Shown here in pieces: positions 1 to 4,660 of a stretch of 7,500 bases of DNA. Made by a program: the position numbers and the translations under genes. Origin of the DNA: Thermoplasmata archaeon (lineage in GTDB: Archaea; Thermoplasmatota; Thermoplasmata; Thermoplasmatales; Thermoplasmataceae); NCBI GenBank assembly GCA_021835265.1, contig JAKBQK010000475.1, positions 1 to 7,500 on the forward strand. The letters are read 5' to 3'. The number at the start of each line of letters is the position of its first letter. Position 1 is the first letter of the stretch. The notes under the pieces are model-generated. The model was not told the origin of the DNA. It did no database searches and worked only from the letters and a program-made list of their open reading frames with translations.

Positions 1-22
1 TCAGGATACTGGATTGTCTCAT
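1..22 (-). CDS. Start of a further operon gene, truncated by the window edge
   Basis: An ATG on the minus strand at 22-20 overlaps the TGA of the preceding membrane-protein gene as ATGA, the same junction used elsewhere in this operon. Only seven codons are visible (MRQSSIL), so the product cannot be named. The call rests on the junction alone; a chance ATG is possible. Confidence 0.4.
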
Positions 23-345
23 GGCTTATTTCCATAGATTTCACCTCCCTTGACATTGTCTTCTATGTTGTCGTTTCCGCTCTTGTTCTCCTCGGAGCCT
101 ATTTTATGTGGGATTCCCGTCCTCAAAGAAAATCGTGAAATGTATTCCCTGTAATAGGATAGAAACAGGAAAAAGATCATTACCAGCAAAGGGAATGAAA
201 GGCCGCCTATCAAATAGGGATTGGGAGCCGGTATAGATTGAGAAATATGATTATAGACGATGCCAATTAGATAGGCAAAAGCGTTTACGAGCAAAGAAAG
301 AAGAATTGCAAAAGCTAAAGATCTCCGTCTACTTTGGTTATTCAT
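19..345 (-). CDS. Small two-helix membrane protein (108 aa), function unknown
   Basis: I do not recognise a family. Residues 10-31 and 44-64 form two hydrophobic segments joined by a short loop containing PAPNPY. The N-terminus has RRR at 6-8, and basic residues follow the second helix, so by the positive-inside rule both ends should be cytoplasmic, giving a hairpin. The tail, roughly 82-108, is polar and rich in Asn, Glu and Gly and probably disordered. The start is supported by a strong Shine-Dalgarno (GGGGAGGTC at 351-359 on this strand, 5 nt before the ATG). That site lies inside the end of the DUF5131 gene, with which this gene overlaps by 8 bp. It is the third small two-helix protein of the same operon; no clear similarity among the three is visible. 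Confidence 0.75.
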   Translation of the reverse strand: MNNQSRRRSLAFAILLSLLVNAFAYLIGIVYNHISQSIPAPNPYLIGGLSFPLLVMIFFLFLSYYREYISRFSLRTGIPHKIGSEENKSGNDNIEDNVKGGEIYGNKP

Positions 346-1087
346 TGCAAGACCTCCCCAAGTCTGGAAATTCCCTTATTCTCAAATCCTCTGGAAAATC
401 ATCAAGATCGCCACCGGGTCTGATGCCACCAAGTTGCTTCATCCATACAGCCACGTGCTGGTTCTTAGCCTGTTTTATGAGGTTGCGTGCCCATTCTACG
501 TACATTGGGCGGTGATGAGGTCCTGATTCACCGCCAATAATGATCCAAGATATTGATTCAGTCAATTTGAAATCAAACTTCACAAGACCAATGTCTCCTA
601 ACAGTGGTTCAAAGGAAACAAACTTAATTCCATGATGCCCTCCGTATTCCCCATATTTCCAGCCAGTAGCAACCAGCTCATCCATTCTCTCCAAATACAT
701 TCTCATTTCCACAGAAACCCCAAGCCATACATTGTCCGGAATCTTTTTGATTTTAGACATCCTGAGATGTATCTCTTCTGGTCTCTTGGTCAGAATCTGA
801 AATATGACATCTGGCCTTGAGCGGATTGCGTCAAACACTTCATTGATAAATTCATTGGGAACTTTTGGATGAAAGAGATCACTCATCGAGTTAACAAAGA
901 CCTTGCTTCCTGCTGGGATTTTCTTCACTTCCTTAAGCTTTTCAGCGTGTAGCTTGACATCAAATGATCTTTTCCATCTAGTCGACCAAGCCTCTGCATA
1001 ACAATGCTGACATCCTGGGCTGACTTTGCTGCATCCGGATACTGGGTTCCACGTCAGGTCAGTCCATGAGATTCCCGTTTTGTTCAT
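338..1087 (-). CDS. DUF5131 family protein (phage Gp37/Gp68-like, three-Cys motif)
   Basis: This 249-aa protein carries the hallmarks of DUF5131. The N-terminal WNPVSGCSKVSPGCQHCYAE holds Cys19, Cys26 and Cys29 in a CX6CX2CY arrangement suggestive of an Fe-S cluster of radical-SAM type. Further conserved blocks are SMSDLF (67-72), LTKRP (99-103), NVWLGVSVE (119-127), FVSFEPLLG (156-164), IIGGESGP (183-190) and WMKQLGG (215-221). Length is typical and the protein looks intact. The family is common on phages and mobile elements; its reaction is not established as far as I know. The ATG overlaps the stop of the upstream membrane gene as ATGA and no separate Shine-Dalgarno is obvious, so translation is probably coupled. 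The usual three-Cys-motif partner (TcmP) is not visible in the window. Confidence 0.93.
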   Translation of the reverse strand: MNKTGISWTDLTWNPVSGCSKVSPGCQHCYAEAWSTRWKRSFDVKLHAEKLKEVKKIPAGSKVFVNSMSDLFHPKVPNEFINEVFDAIRSRPDVIFQILTKRPEEIHLRMSKIKKIPDNVWLGVSVEMRMYLERMDELVATGWKYGEYGGHHGIKFVSFEPLLGDIGLVKFDFKLTESISWIIIGGESGPHHRPMYVEWARNLIKQAKNQHVAVWMKQLGGIRPGGDLDDFPEDLRIREFPDLGRSCNE

Positions 1088-1338
1088 TTCAACAACCCCA
1101 TCCTTTTGAAAAGCACAGCTGCATTCACATATCCGAAACCAAGTAACTGAGATACAAGTATTAAAATTAATAACGCAACGTAAAGATGAAGGAAGATGAG
1201 CAAAATATCAATAAGAATTGCCTCCATGACACCCATTATTATACCAGTAACGAAGACCAACATTCTCATTCTCCTACTGTTTCCCACATACTCTCTCGCT
1301 GAATGCAGCCTTCCAGACAACTCCTGGAGTTTATTCAT
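1084..1338 (-). CDS. Small two-helix membrane protein (84 aa), function unknown
   Basis: No family recognised. A polar, basic N-terminus (RRMR at 22-25) is followed by two strongly hydrophobic stretches at about 26-50 and 52-70, with an Asp at 44 inside the first, and a short basic tail ending KRMGLLK. The predicted topology is a hairpin with both termini inside. The start is well supported by GGAGGTC (1344-1350 on this strand) 5 nt before the ATG, embedded in the final codons of the upstream zinc-finger gene. The ATG overlaps that gene's stop as ATGA, and its own stop overlaps the DUF5131 start in the same way. Co-translation with DUF5131 suggests a membrane partner or anchor, but that is inference. 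Confidence 0.78.
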   Translation of the reverse strand: MNKLQELSGRLHSAREYVGNSRRMRMLVFVTGIIMGVMEAILIDILLIFLHLYVALLILILVSQLLGFGYVNAAVLFKRMGLLK

Positions 1339-1350
1339 GCTGGGACCTCC
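1334..1350. repeat. Imperfect third copy of the 17-bp coupling repeat
   Basis: TTCATGCTGGGACCTCC matches the two perfect copies at 15 of 17 positions and does the same job at the zinc-finger/membrane-protein junction: Shine-Dalgarno, EVPA codons, stop and overlapping start. The differences are silent in the EVPA reading (GTC CCA instead of GTT CCT). Confidence 0.65.
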
Positions 1351-1541
1351 TTTCTCATCTTCTCAGGATGCTTGTTATGGAGATGTGCCCATCTTGAGCC
1401 ATGATGAGTTACTACCAGCGCTCCACACAGATTGCATTGCCATTTCCTCATCGACGGGCTATAGGTGAAGAAATCTGACGATGATGAAAATGACCGCTCC
1501 GGGAAGATAGAAATCTGCTTATCGAGTTCTGATAGTTTCAT
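1335..1541 (-). CDS. Small zinc-finger protein (68 aa), CxxC-x13-HxxxxH
   Basis: The C-terminal half contains WQCNLCGALV with Cys36 and Cys39, then His53, His55 and His58, giving a C2H2-like pattern CX2C-X13-HX4H expected to bind one zinc ion. The first 30 residues are polar and Ser-rich and probably unstructured. Such single fingers in archaeal mobile elements are often DNA- or protein-binding adaptors; the target here is unknown. GGAGGTG (1546-1552 on this strand) lies 4 nt before the ATG, and the start abuts the upstream stop with no gap (TGAATG). The protein ends KEVPA, encoded by the same bases that serve as Shine-Dalgarno for the next gene, a tail shared with the RHH protein and nearly with the AbrB protein. 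Confidence 0.8.
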   Translation of the reverse strand: MKLSELDKQISIFPERSFSSSSDFFTYSPSMRKWQCNLCGALVVTHHGSRWAHLHNKHPEKMRKEVPA

Positions 1542-1793
1542 TCAACACCTCCCCCTCTGGACATGCTCGGACTCTATGCGCGGTACAGCAATAATAAAGA
1601 ATAAAGATGCAAAAAGGAAAAGAGCGATAAAAAATTCTGATACGCCCATTAAACTACTTCTTGAAATAAACCAGAACGCAAGTGTGCCGGGTACTGATGC
1701 ACAAATCGCCAGAAGAGTCCAAAACCCAACTTTTCTAGAAAATATGGCTCTTATTAAGGCCAGAGAACCACGAACTGTTTTGTTTACATTCAT
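1542..1793 (-). CDS. Small two-helix membrane protein (83 aa), function unknown
   Basis: No family recognised. Hydrophobic segments lie at about 23-43 and 50-70, separated by a short SRSS-containing turn. The basic N-terminus (KTVR, RAIFSRK) and basic C-terminus (HVQRGRC) predict a cytoplasm-facing hairpin. The start is set by GGAGGTT (1799-1805 on this strand), 5 nt before the ATG, and by an ATGA overlap with the stop of the upstream RHH gene. Its own final codons provide the Shine-Dalgarno for the zinc-finger gene. It lies between two putative DNA-binding genes within one translationally coupled chain. Confidence 0.75.
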   Translation of the reverse strand: MNVNKTVRGSLALIRAIFSRKVGFWTLLAICASVPGTLAFWFISRSSLMGVSEFFIALFLFASLFFIIAVPRIESEHVQRGRC

Positions 1794-1805
1794 GCAGGAA
1801 CCTCC
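1789..1805. repeat. 17-bp direct repeat, copy 1
   Basis: TTCATGCAGGAACCTCC is identical to 2225-2241. Read on the minus strand it spells GGAGGT, the last codons (EVPA) and stop of the RHH gene, and the overlapping start of the next gene. A 15/17 copy is at 1334-1350. Confidence 0.85.
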
Positions 1806-1942
1806 TTGCTTTCAACTCTTTCTAAATATTCTACCAGTACTCTCCGTGTTATCTCGGAGACGGAAGTCGCATTGAGCTCTGTCAATTTTCCGTTCACTTC
1901 GTCAAATAAATTCTGTGGGATTCTGACAGTTGCCCAATTCAT
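1790..1942 (-). CDS. Ribbon-helix-helix regulator (50 aa)
   Basis: This short gene reads MNWATVRIPQNLFDEVNGKL at its start: a beta strand (WATVRIP), an alpha helix (NLFDEVNGKLTEL), a turn with the RHH-typical Ser (TSVSE) and a second helix (ITRRVLVEYLERVES). This is the Arc/MetJ/CopG-like RHH fold, which dimerises and inserts the N-terminal strand pair into the DNA major groove. It is probably the first gene and autoregulator of the downstream membrane/zinc-finger/DUF5131 operon. GAGGTGG (1947-1953 on this strand) lies 4 nt before the ATG. The stop overlaps the next start as ATGA, and the C-terminal KEVPA is encoded by the next gene's Shine-Dalgarno. A divergent RHH gene lies about 110 bp away. 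Confidence 0.85.
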   Translation of the reverse strand: MNWATVRIPQNLFDEVNGKLTELNATSVSEITRRVLVEYLERVESKEVPA

Positions 1943-2050
1943 AATGCCACCTCTGTGTTGCATATATGTACTGATTGCCCTCTATTATTTAAGAATTGCC
2001 ACATATATGTAACACCTAAATTCTTATTCTTGTGCATATATATCTCCTCT
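1943..2050. promoter_or_regulatory. Divergent promoter region between two RHH genes with paired CATATATG sites
   Basis: This 108-bp gap separates the divergent RHH starts. Minus side: TTAAATAA (about 1985-1992 on the minus strand) is a plausible TATA box, placing transcription start near 1962 with a short leader carrying GAGGTGG. Plus side: T/A-rich candidates at 2017-2026 and 2035-2043 are weaker. Two near-identical elements face each other, TGTTGCATATATGTA at 1956-1970 and CACATATATGTAACA at 2000-2014 (13/15 when one is inverted); the second contains the perfect palindrome ACATATATGT. Their centres are 41 bp apart and flank the putative minus-strand TATA, suggesting operators for one or both RHH proteins. 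Confidence 0.5.
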
Positions 2051-2206
2051 ATGCCACAGTACAGCTCAGCGAGAATACCAAAGCCTCTCTTTGAAGAGAT
2101 TGAAAAATTGGTAAAAGAACATCCAGAGTTAGGATACAGGTCTGTTTCGGAACTCGTAAATGATCTTCTTAGGAAGGAACTTGAGAAATCCAAAGTAAAG
2201 CCCTGA
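2051..2206 (+). CDS. Ribbon-helix-helix protein (51 aa)
   Basis: The product begins MPQYSSARIPKPLFEEIEKL and continues through HPELGYRSVSELVNDLLRKE, a textbook archaeal CopG/RHH domain: strand SSARIP, helix PLFEEIEKLVKE, turn with YRSVSE, helix LVNDLLRKELEK. It would bind DNA as a dimer. The frame is open upstream to an ATG at 1955, but that extension is Cys/Phe-rich, unlike RHH proteins, and crosses the divergent promoter, so I place the start at 2051 where the domain begins. No Shine-Dalgarno precedes it, so a leaderless or near-leaderless transcript is likely. The gene lies antisense between two co-directional minus-strand genes, inside the block flanked by a 17-bp direct repeat, and may be a cargo regulator. 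Confidence 0.85.
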   Translation: MPQYSSARIPKPLFEEIEKLVKEHPELGYRSVSELVNDLLRKELEKSKVKP

Positions 2207-2224
2207 TCATGGGCGGTTTCCTTG

Positions 2225-2241
2225 TTCATGCAGGAACCTCC
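2225..2241. repeat. 17-bp direct repeat, copy 2
   Basis: Identical to 1789-1805, 436 bp away. It contains the end of the AbrB-like gene with a Shine-Dalgarno and an ATGA start signal, but the minus-strand reading frame that follows runs antisense to the plus-strand RHH gene and looks non-coding. The start signal therefore appears orphaned. Confidence 0.85.
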
Positions 2242-2396
2242 ATCTTCTTATCTTGATCCTCTGGTTCATTGCTTTTCAGGATGTCTTTTATTTCAACGAT
2301 AAGAGTGTCCCCTTCACGAATATTCAGCTTCTCACGAATATCATGAGGTATTTGACCCCTTCCGGCTGTTGTTACCTTAATAGTTATTGTTGCCAT
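2226..2396 (-). CDS. AbrB/SpoVT-type swapped-hairpin regulator (56 aa)
   Basis: The product begins MATITIKVTTAGRGQIPHDI and continues REKLNIREGDTLIVEIKDIL, the classic AbrB/MazE-antitoxin-like swapped-hairpin beta-barrel motif (KVT..GRGQIP..IREKL.I.EGDTLIVEI), followed by a charged tail (SNEPEDQDKKMEVPA). Such dimers act as transition-state-type regulators or antitoxins. No toxin gene is adjacent, so a regulator is the more likely role. The ATG at 2396 starts exactly at the domain; no Shine-Dalgarno is seen, and a TATA at 2430-2440 would give about an 11-nt leader. Its end carries the stop/Shine-Dalgarno/ATGA cassette shared with the downstream RHH gene. The plus-strand RHH gene converges on it, with 19 bp between the stops. 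Confidence 0.9.
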   Translation of the reverse strand: MATITIKVTTAGRGQIPHDIREKLNIREGDTLIVEIKDILKSNEPEDQDKKMEVPA

Positions 2397-2403
2397 ATTC
2401 TAC

Positions 2404-2417
2404 TACCAAATATGGTA
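2404..2417. promoter_or_regulatory. Putative operator 1, TACC-N6-GGTA
   Basis: TACCAAATATGGTA has perfect 5-bp arms (TACCA/TGGTA). It lies over the predicted transcription start of the AbrB-like gene, where a bound repressor would block RNA polymerase. Confidence 0.5.
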
Positions 2418-2443
2418 AACGATATTAGGTTATATAATTATCG

Positions 2444-2461
2444 ATTACCTATTCGGGTAAT
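2444..2461. promoter_or_regulatory. Putative operator 2, ATTACC-N6-GGTAAT
   Basis: ATTACCTATTCGGGTAAT has perfect 6-bp arms and shares the TACC-N6-GGTA core of operator 1. The cores start at 2404 and 2446, 42 bp or four B-DNA turns apart, so two bound dimers would lie on the same face. It lies just upstream of the minus-strand TATA and upstream of the plus-strand promoter. Confidence 0.5.
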
Positions 2462-2511
2462 TGGTACGATAGAATATTATATTCACCATTCACGATTATT
2501 CAATCTGATTT

Positions 2512-2907
2512 ATGGTAACGGTTTTAGAAGATAGGCATGCAGGGGAAATTCTTGTATTCTTACTGAAAAGAGGAGAAATTAAGAAGACAGACCTTCTCGA
2601 AATTATTAGTTCTTCAGATTCACTCAGCAGGGTCTTGAGAAGATTGGAAGAGGAAGGGTTTATTAACGTTGAAATTAAACTTATGGGGAGAAAGGTTATC
2701 CATATCAATCTTACACCAAAAGGTAGAGCTGTTGCTGAAAACCTTGCTCACCTTGAGGAATTTCGAATTACATTACCTGAGGGAATTGTGTCTGAAATAG
2801 AAAAGATAATCAAAAAGGACAAGACATACACAACGGTTCAGGAATATACCAACGAGGCCATAAGAAAAGCCATAGAGAAATGGAAAAGGGAGCACGCTGT
2901 AGGGTGA
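2512..2907 (+). CDS. Winged-helix + ribbon-helix-helix fusion regulator (131 aa)
   Basis: Residues 5-80 form a winged helix of MarR/ArsR-like type: GEILVFLLKRGEIKKTDLLE, a recognition helix around SLSRVLRRLEEEGFINV (38-53), and a wing ending in INLTPKGRAVAENL. Residues 84-126 then read as an RHH unit: strand FRITLPEGI, helix VSEIEKIIKKD, turn YTTVQEY, helix TNEAIRKAIEKWKRE. Two DNA-binding folds in one short protein is unusual. The ATG at 2512 follows a TATA at 2475-2483, consistent with an almost leaderless transcript. The wHTH part resembles that of the gene at 4635 (SLDRYLNELSEKGLINI, ISLTSKGKLVAEQL). It is the first gene of a two-gene operon with the 153-aa gene, 5 nt away, and probably controls itself or the AbrB gene through the operators between them. 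Confidence 0.85.
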   Translation: MVTVLEDRHAGEILVFLLKRGEIKKTDLLEIISSSDSLSRVLRRLEEEGFINVEIKLMGRKVIHINLTPKGRAVAENLAHLEEFRITLPEGIVSEIEKIIKKDKTYTTVQEYTNEAIRKAIEKWKREHAVG

Positions 2908-2912
2908 TGTGA

Positions 2913-3374
2913 ATGGATGAATTTTCTGCTAATAAAATCATGGAAGCCGATAAAATGAATGTAGGAACATTTTTGGAAAGAAGAAAAGGAAATGTTTTCC
3001 AGGTTGATTGGGACATTCAACTTACAGGGTACAAAGGTAAACTTAAGCTTCAGATAAACTATGTTGAAAATAATGAAATAAGAATATCTTTCAGTGAAAC
3101 TTATGAGAATGCATGTCTAAGGAGGTTAGAAGTGCCGCTTGTCAAAGAAAAAATATATAACCACAGAAATTCCAAATCCTGCGGGAATTCGGATATATTT
3201 AGCGGAATTCATAAGCACAGATATTTGGATCGCGTGAAGGATGGCTGTGCGTATGTGCCTAATGATATTGATATAACCTCCCTTCAGAGCATAATTAGAA
3301 CTTTTGCCAGCGAGTGTAAAATTACGCTCACAGGTAACCTTCCAAGGATAGTAGAACAGAGAAGATTATTCTAG
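2913..3374 (+). CDS. Hypothetical protein (153 aa), possibly DUF6978-like
   Basis: No firm family assignment. The first 70 residues are alternating polar/hydrophobic and probably beta-rich (FQVDWDIQLTGYKGKLKLQI). The second half holds IHKHRYLDRVKDGCAYVPND (99-118) followed by a helix (SLQSIIRTFASECKITL). The His-rich H..R segment, a tyrosine-containing strand and a terminal helix remind me of DUF6978, but this is from memory and weak. The ATG follows AGGGTGAT, a match to the GGTGAT part of the archaeal Shine-Dalgarno, 5 nt after the stop of the wHTH-RHH gene, so the two are one operon. Its stop overlaps by 9 bp the end of the convergent DUF1828-like gene. Confidence 0.75.
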   Translation: MDEFSANKIMEADKMNVGTFLERRKGNVFQVDWDIQLTGYKGKLKLQINYVENNEIRISFSETYENACLRRLEVPLVKEKIYNHRNSKSCGNSDIFSGIHKHRYLDRVKDGCAYVPNDIDITSLQSIIRTFASECKITLTGNLPRIVEQRRLF

Positions 3375-4211
3375 AGAGGGAAAAAACTCCAGCAAAGATG
3401 TCTTCTCTGACCATGGAATTATCTTGACTGAATCCATAAGATGCAAAACCTCATCGTTAAAAACAGGTTCATTTTCCGAAATCATAACCGAATCATCTAT
3501 GACAGCTATAGGTACTACTGCTTTGCTGCGTTTACCTTTTCTATAGTTATCCTGTATAATTCCAATCTCATAAACAAATTTTTCAGAAAAGGTTACTGCC
3601 TCAGGGATGTTCGTATAACTCAGTGCTCTGCATATTATCTCATTTCCATCTAATTCTGCCCCAAAATCAATTCTTGCTTTTAATTTGGAACTGATGTTAT
3701 AGTAAGGGTTTTCTATAAAATCTCTTTTGTTTTCTGTCAGATAAGATGAAACATCTCTTTTGAAAGATGGCGGTTTATACATCTTTCCAACAATTACCGC
3801 CTCTGTTAATCGCTGTATTGCGTGAATCATCCAAAAGACTTTTTCACCTACTTCGCTTATATTTTCGGATGTGGTAAAAACTTCTCCATATTTTTCGATT
3901 TCCACACCACATCCTCCAACCAGGCTATCTATTAGATATTTCTTCCTCTTTGTAGATAAAGGGTCAAACCCTGATGATAGAAGACTTAGGATAGTTCTGT
4001 TATCATCGCTTATTTTTATCTGATTGCCCATTAAATCAATTTTAAGCACGATCTCATCATTAGAAAAATCCAAAAATTTGCTTTTATAATAGATGGTTGA
4101 ACCGGTTTGGGTGATAGAACCAAAACAAAGTTCCTTCTTTATGGCTTCTGTGATTATTCCCAAATCTGTTTCGGAAATGGAGAAATTAGACTTGTTAATT
4201 ATGCTCTCCAT
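3366..4211 (-). CDS. DUF1828/DUF1829-like protein (281 aa)
   Basis: Residues about 50-140 match my recollection of DUF1828: IVLKIDLMGNQIKISDDNRT, then ILSLLSSGFDPLSTKRKKYL, GGCGVEIEKYGEVFTT and a helix containing VFWMIHAIQRLTEAV. The G..I.ISDD..T...L...G core is characteristic. The second half (about 165-270: ISSKLKARIDFGAEL, YEIGIIQDNYRKGKR, AVVPIAVIDDSV) corresponds in position to DUF1829. These proteins occur on prophages and other mobile regions; biochemical function is not known to me. AGGAG (4218-4222 on this strand) lies 6 nt before the ATG. It follows two small minus-strand genes after a 64-bp gap, and its 3' end overlaps the convergent 153-aa gene by 9 bp. Confidence 0.8.
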   Translation of the reverse strand: MESIINKSNFSISETDLGIITEAIKKELCFGSITQTGSTIYYKSKFLDFSNDEIVLKIDLMGNQIKISDDNRTILSLLSSGFDPLSTKRKKYLIDSLVGGCGVEIEKYGEVFTTSENISEVGEKVFWMIHAIQRLTEAVIVGKMYKPPSFKRDVSSYLTENKRDFIENPYYNISSKLKARIDFGAELDGNEIICRALSYTNIPEAVTFSEKFVYEIGIIQDNYRKGKRSKAVVPIAVIDDSVMISENEPVFNDEVLHLMDSVKIIPWSEKTSLLEFFPSLE

Positions 4212-4275
4212 GTTAAGCTCCTATTTCTTAGAACTACTAAATTATTTTCATTTGACTTAATGTACATCATAAATC

Positions 4276-4440
4276 TCACAGATCTCCCAATGTCTCTTCT
4301 AACTTTTGCATTGCCCTTTCTTCAATTTGATAAGCAAAATTCTTGGCTTCCTCCAGTGATTTTGCATTCTTGATCTTCCTTGCAAGCCTAAGGCTGCTCT
4401 TGATATATCCGTTGAGGAATTCCAGGTCAAACTTATTCAT
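4276..4440 (-). CDS. Small helical protein (54 aa), function unknown
   Basis: The product starts MNKFDLEFLNGYIKSSLRLA and is highly charged and almost entirely helix-forming, with a C-terminal amphipathic stretch (EEAKNFAYQIEERAMQKLEE) that could form a coiled coil. No family recognised. The ATG overlaps the preceding stop as ATGA, and GGAAGGA lies a short distance upstream within the end of the preceding gene, supporting coupled translation. By position it could be a partner of the downstream DUF1828-like protein, which has its own Shine-Dalgarno. Confidence 0.65.
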   Translation of the reverse strand: MNKFDLEFLNGYIKSSLRLARKIKNAKSLEEAKNFAYQIEERAMQKLEETLGDL

Positions 4441-4589
4441 AGTTTCATTCCTTCCTTTCCATTAGATCTGTGTGAAGTACATTGCTTGTTTATGACAGCG
4501 CAGGAGTTTATCTGCTCTGATTCGATTTGATTCCGCTTTCTTTCATCCGTATATTTTAGTTTTTTTGTTCGTGCCATATTTCCGTTCAT
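4437..4589 (-). CDS. Small basic protein (about 50 aa), function unknown
   Basis: Reads MNGNMARTKKLKYTDERKRN and onwards; basic at the N-terminus, two Cys (INSCAVINKQC) and no recognisable domain. The frame is open to an ATG at 4652, but the extra residues would cross the promoter and look unlike coding sequence. CTTTATAG (4619-4612 on this strand) is a fitting TATA about 26 nt upstream of the ATG at 4589, so a leaderless start there is my choice; the ATG at 4577 (MARTKK) is the alternative. The ATGA overlap with the 54-aa gene supports translation of this frame. It is short and unrecognised, so it may still be spurious. Confidence 0.45.
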   Translation of the reverse strand: MNGNMARTKKLKYTDERKRNQIESEQINSCAVINKQCTSHRSNGKEGMKL

Positions 4590-4660
4590 ACTGGATATCC
4601 CTAAAATGTTTCTATAAAGGAAAAAAATGAGTAAATGAGAGAAAATACTCATTATACGAG
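4590..4660. promoter_or_regulatory. Divergent promoter with a 7-bp inverted repeat
   Basis: TCTATAAAG at 4611-4619 can serve as a TATA box on either strand. ATGAGTA (4627-4633) and TACTCAT (4646-4652) are perfect inverted arms separated by 12 bp, just downstream, over the start of the four-gene operon. This is a possible operator for the wHTH protein encoded there; unproven. Confidence 0.4.

Larger units (their letters stand above)
2397..2511. promoter_or_regulatory. Divergent promoter between the AbrB-like and wHTH-RHH genes
   Basis: Minus-strand TATA: TAATTATATAA at 2440-2430, predicting a start near 2407. Plus-strand TATA: TATTATATT at 2475-2483, predicting a start near 2506, about 6 nt before the ATG at 2512. 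Two matching inverted repeats flank the minus-strand TATA, so at least the AbrB promoter looks repressible. Positions of transcription starts are inferred from the usual TATA distance of about 26-27 nt. Confidence 0.55.

Noticed and set aside
306..820. Plus-strand frames opposite the DUF5131 gene
   Set aside because: DUF5131 motifs on the minus strand are unambiguous over this whole stretch; the opposite frames are shadows.
1465..1875. Plus-strand frame of 136 codons
   Set aside because: It runs antisense across the RHH, membrane and zinc-finger genes, which have Shine-Dalgarno sequences and coupled starts; its translation shows no domain.
1955..2050. Upstream extension of the plus-strand RHH gene
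   Set aside because: The extra 32 residues are Cys- and Phe-rich with no RHH character, and overlap the divergent promoter and its palindromes.
1939..2229. Minus-strand reading frame of 96 codons after the AbrB-like gene
   Set aside because: It starts at a good-looking ATGA junction, but its body is antisense to the clear plus-strand RHH gene, is Ser/Phe-rich, and ends in the divergent promoter; the start signal is better explained by the repeat.
2226..2396. AbrB-like protein as antitoxin of a toxin-antitoxin pair
   Set aside because: No MazF, PIN, RelE or other recognisable toxin is adjacent; a regulatory role fits the operators better.
2253..2534. Plus-strand frame of 93 codons across the AbrB gene and promoter
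   Set aside because: It is antisense to the AbrB domain and crosses the operator region; Cys/Tyr-rich without domain features.
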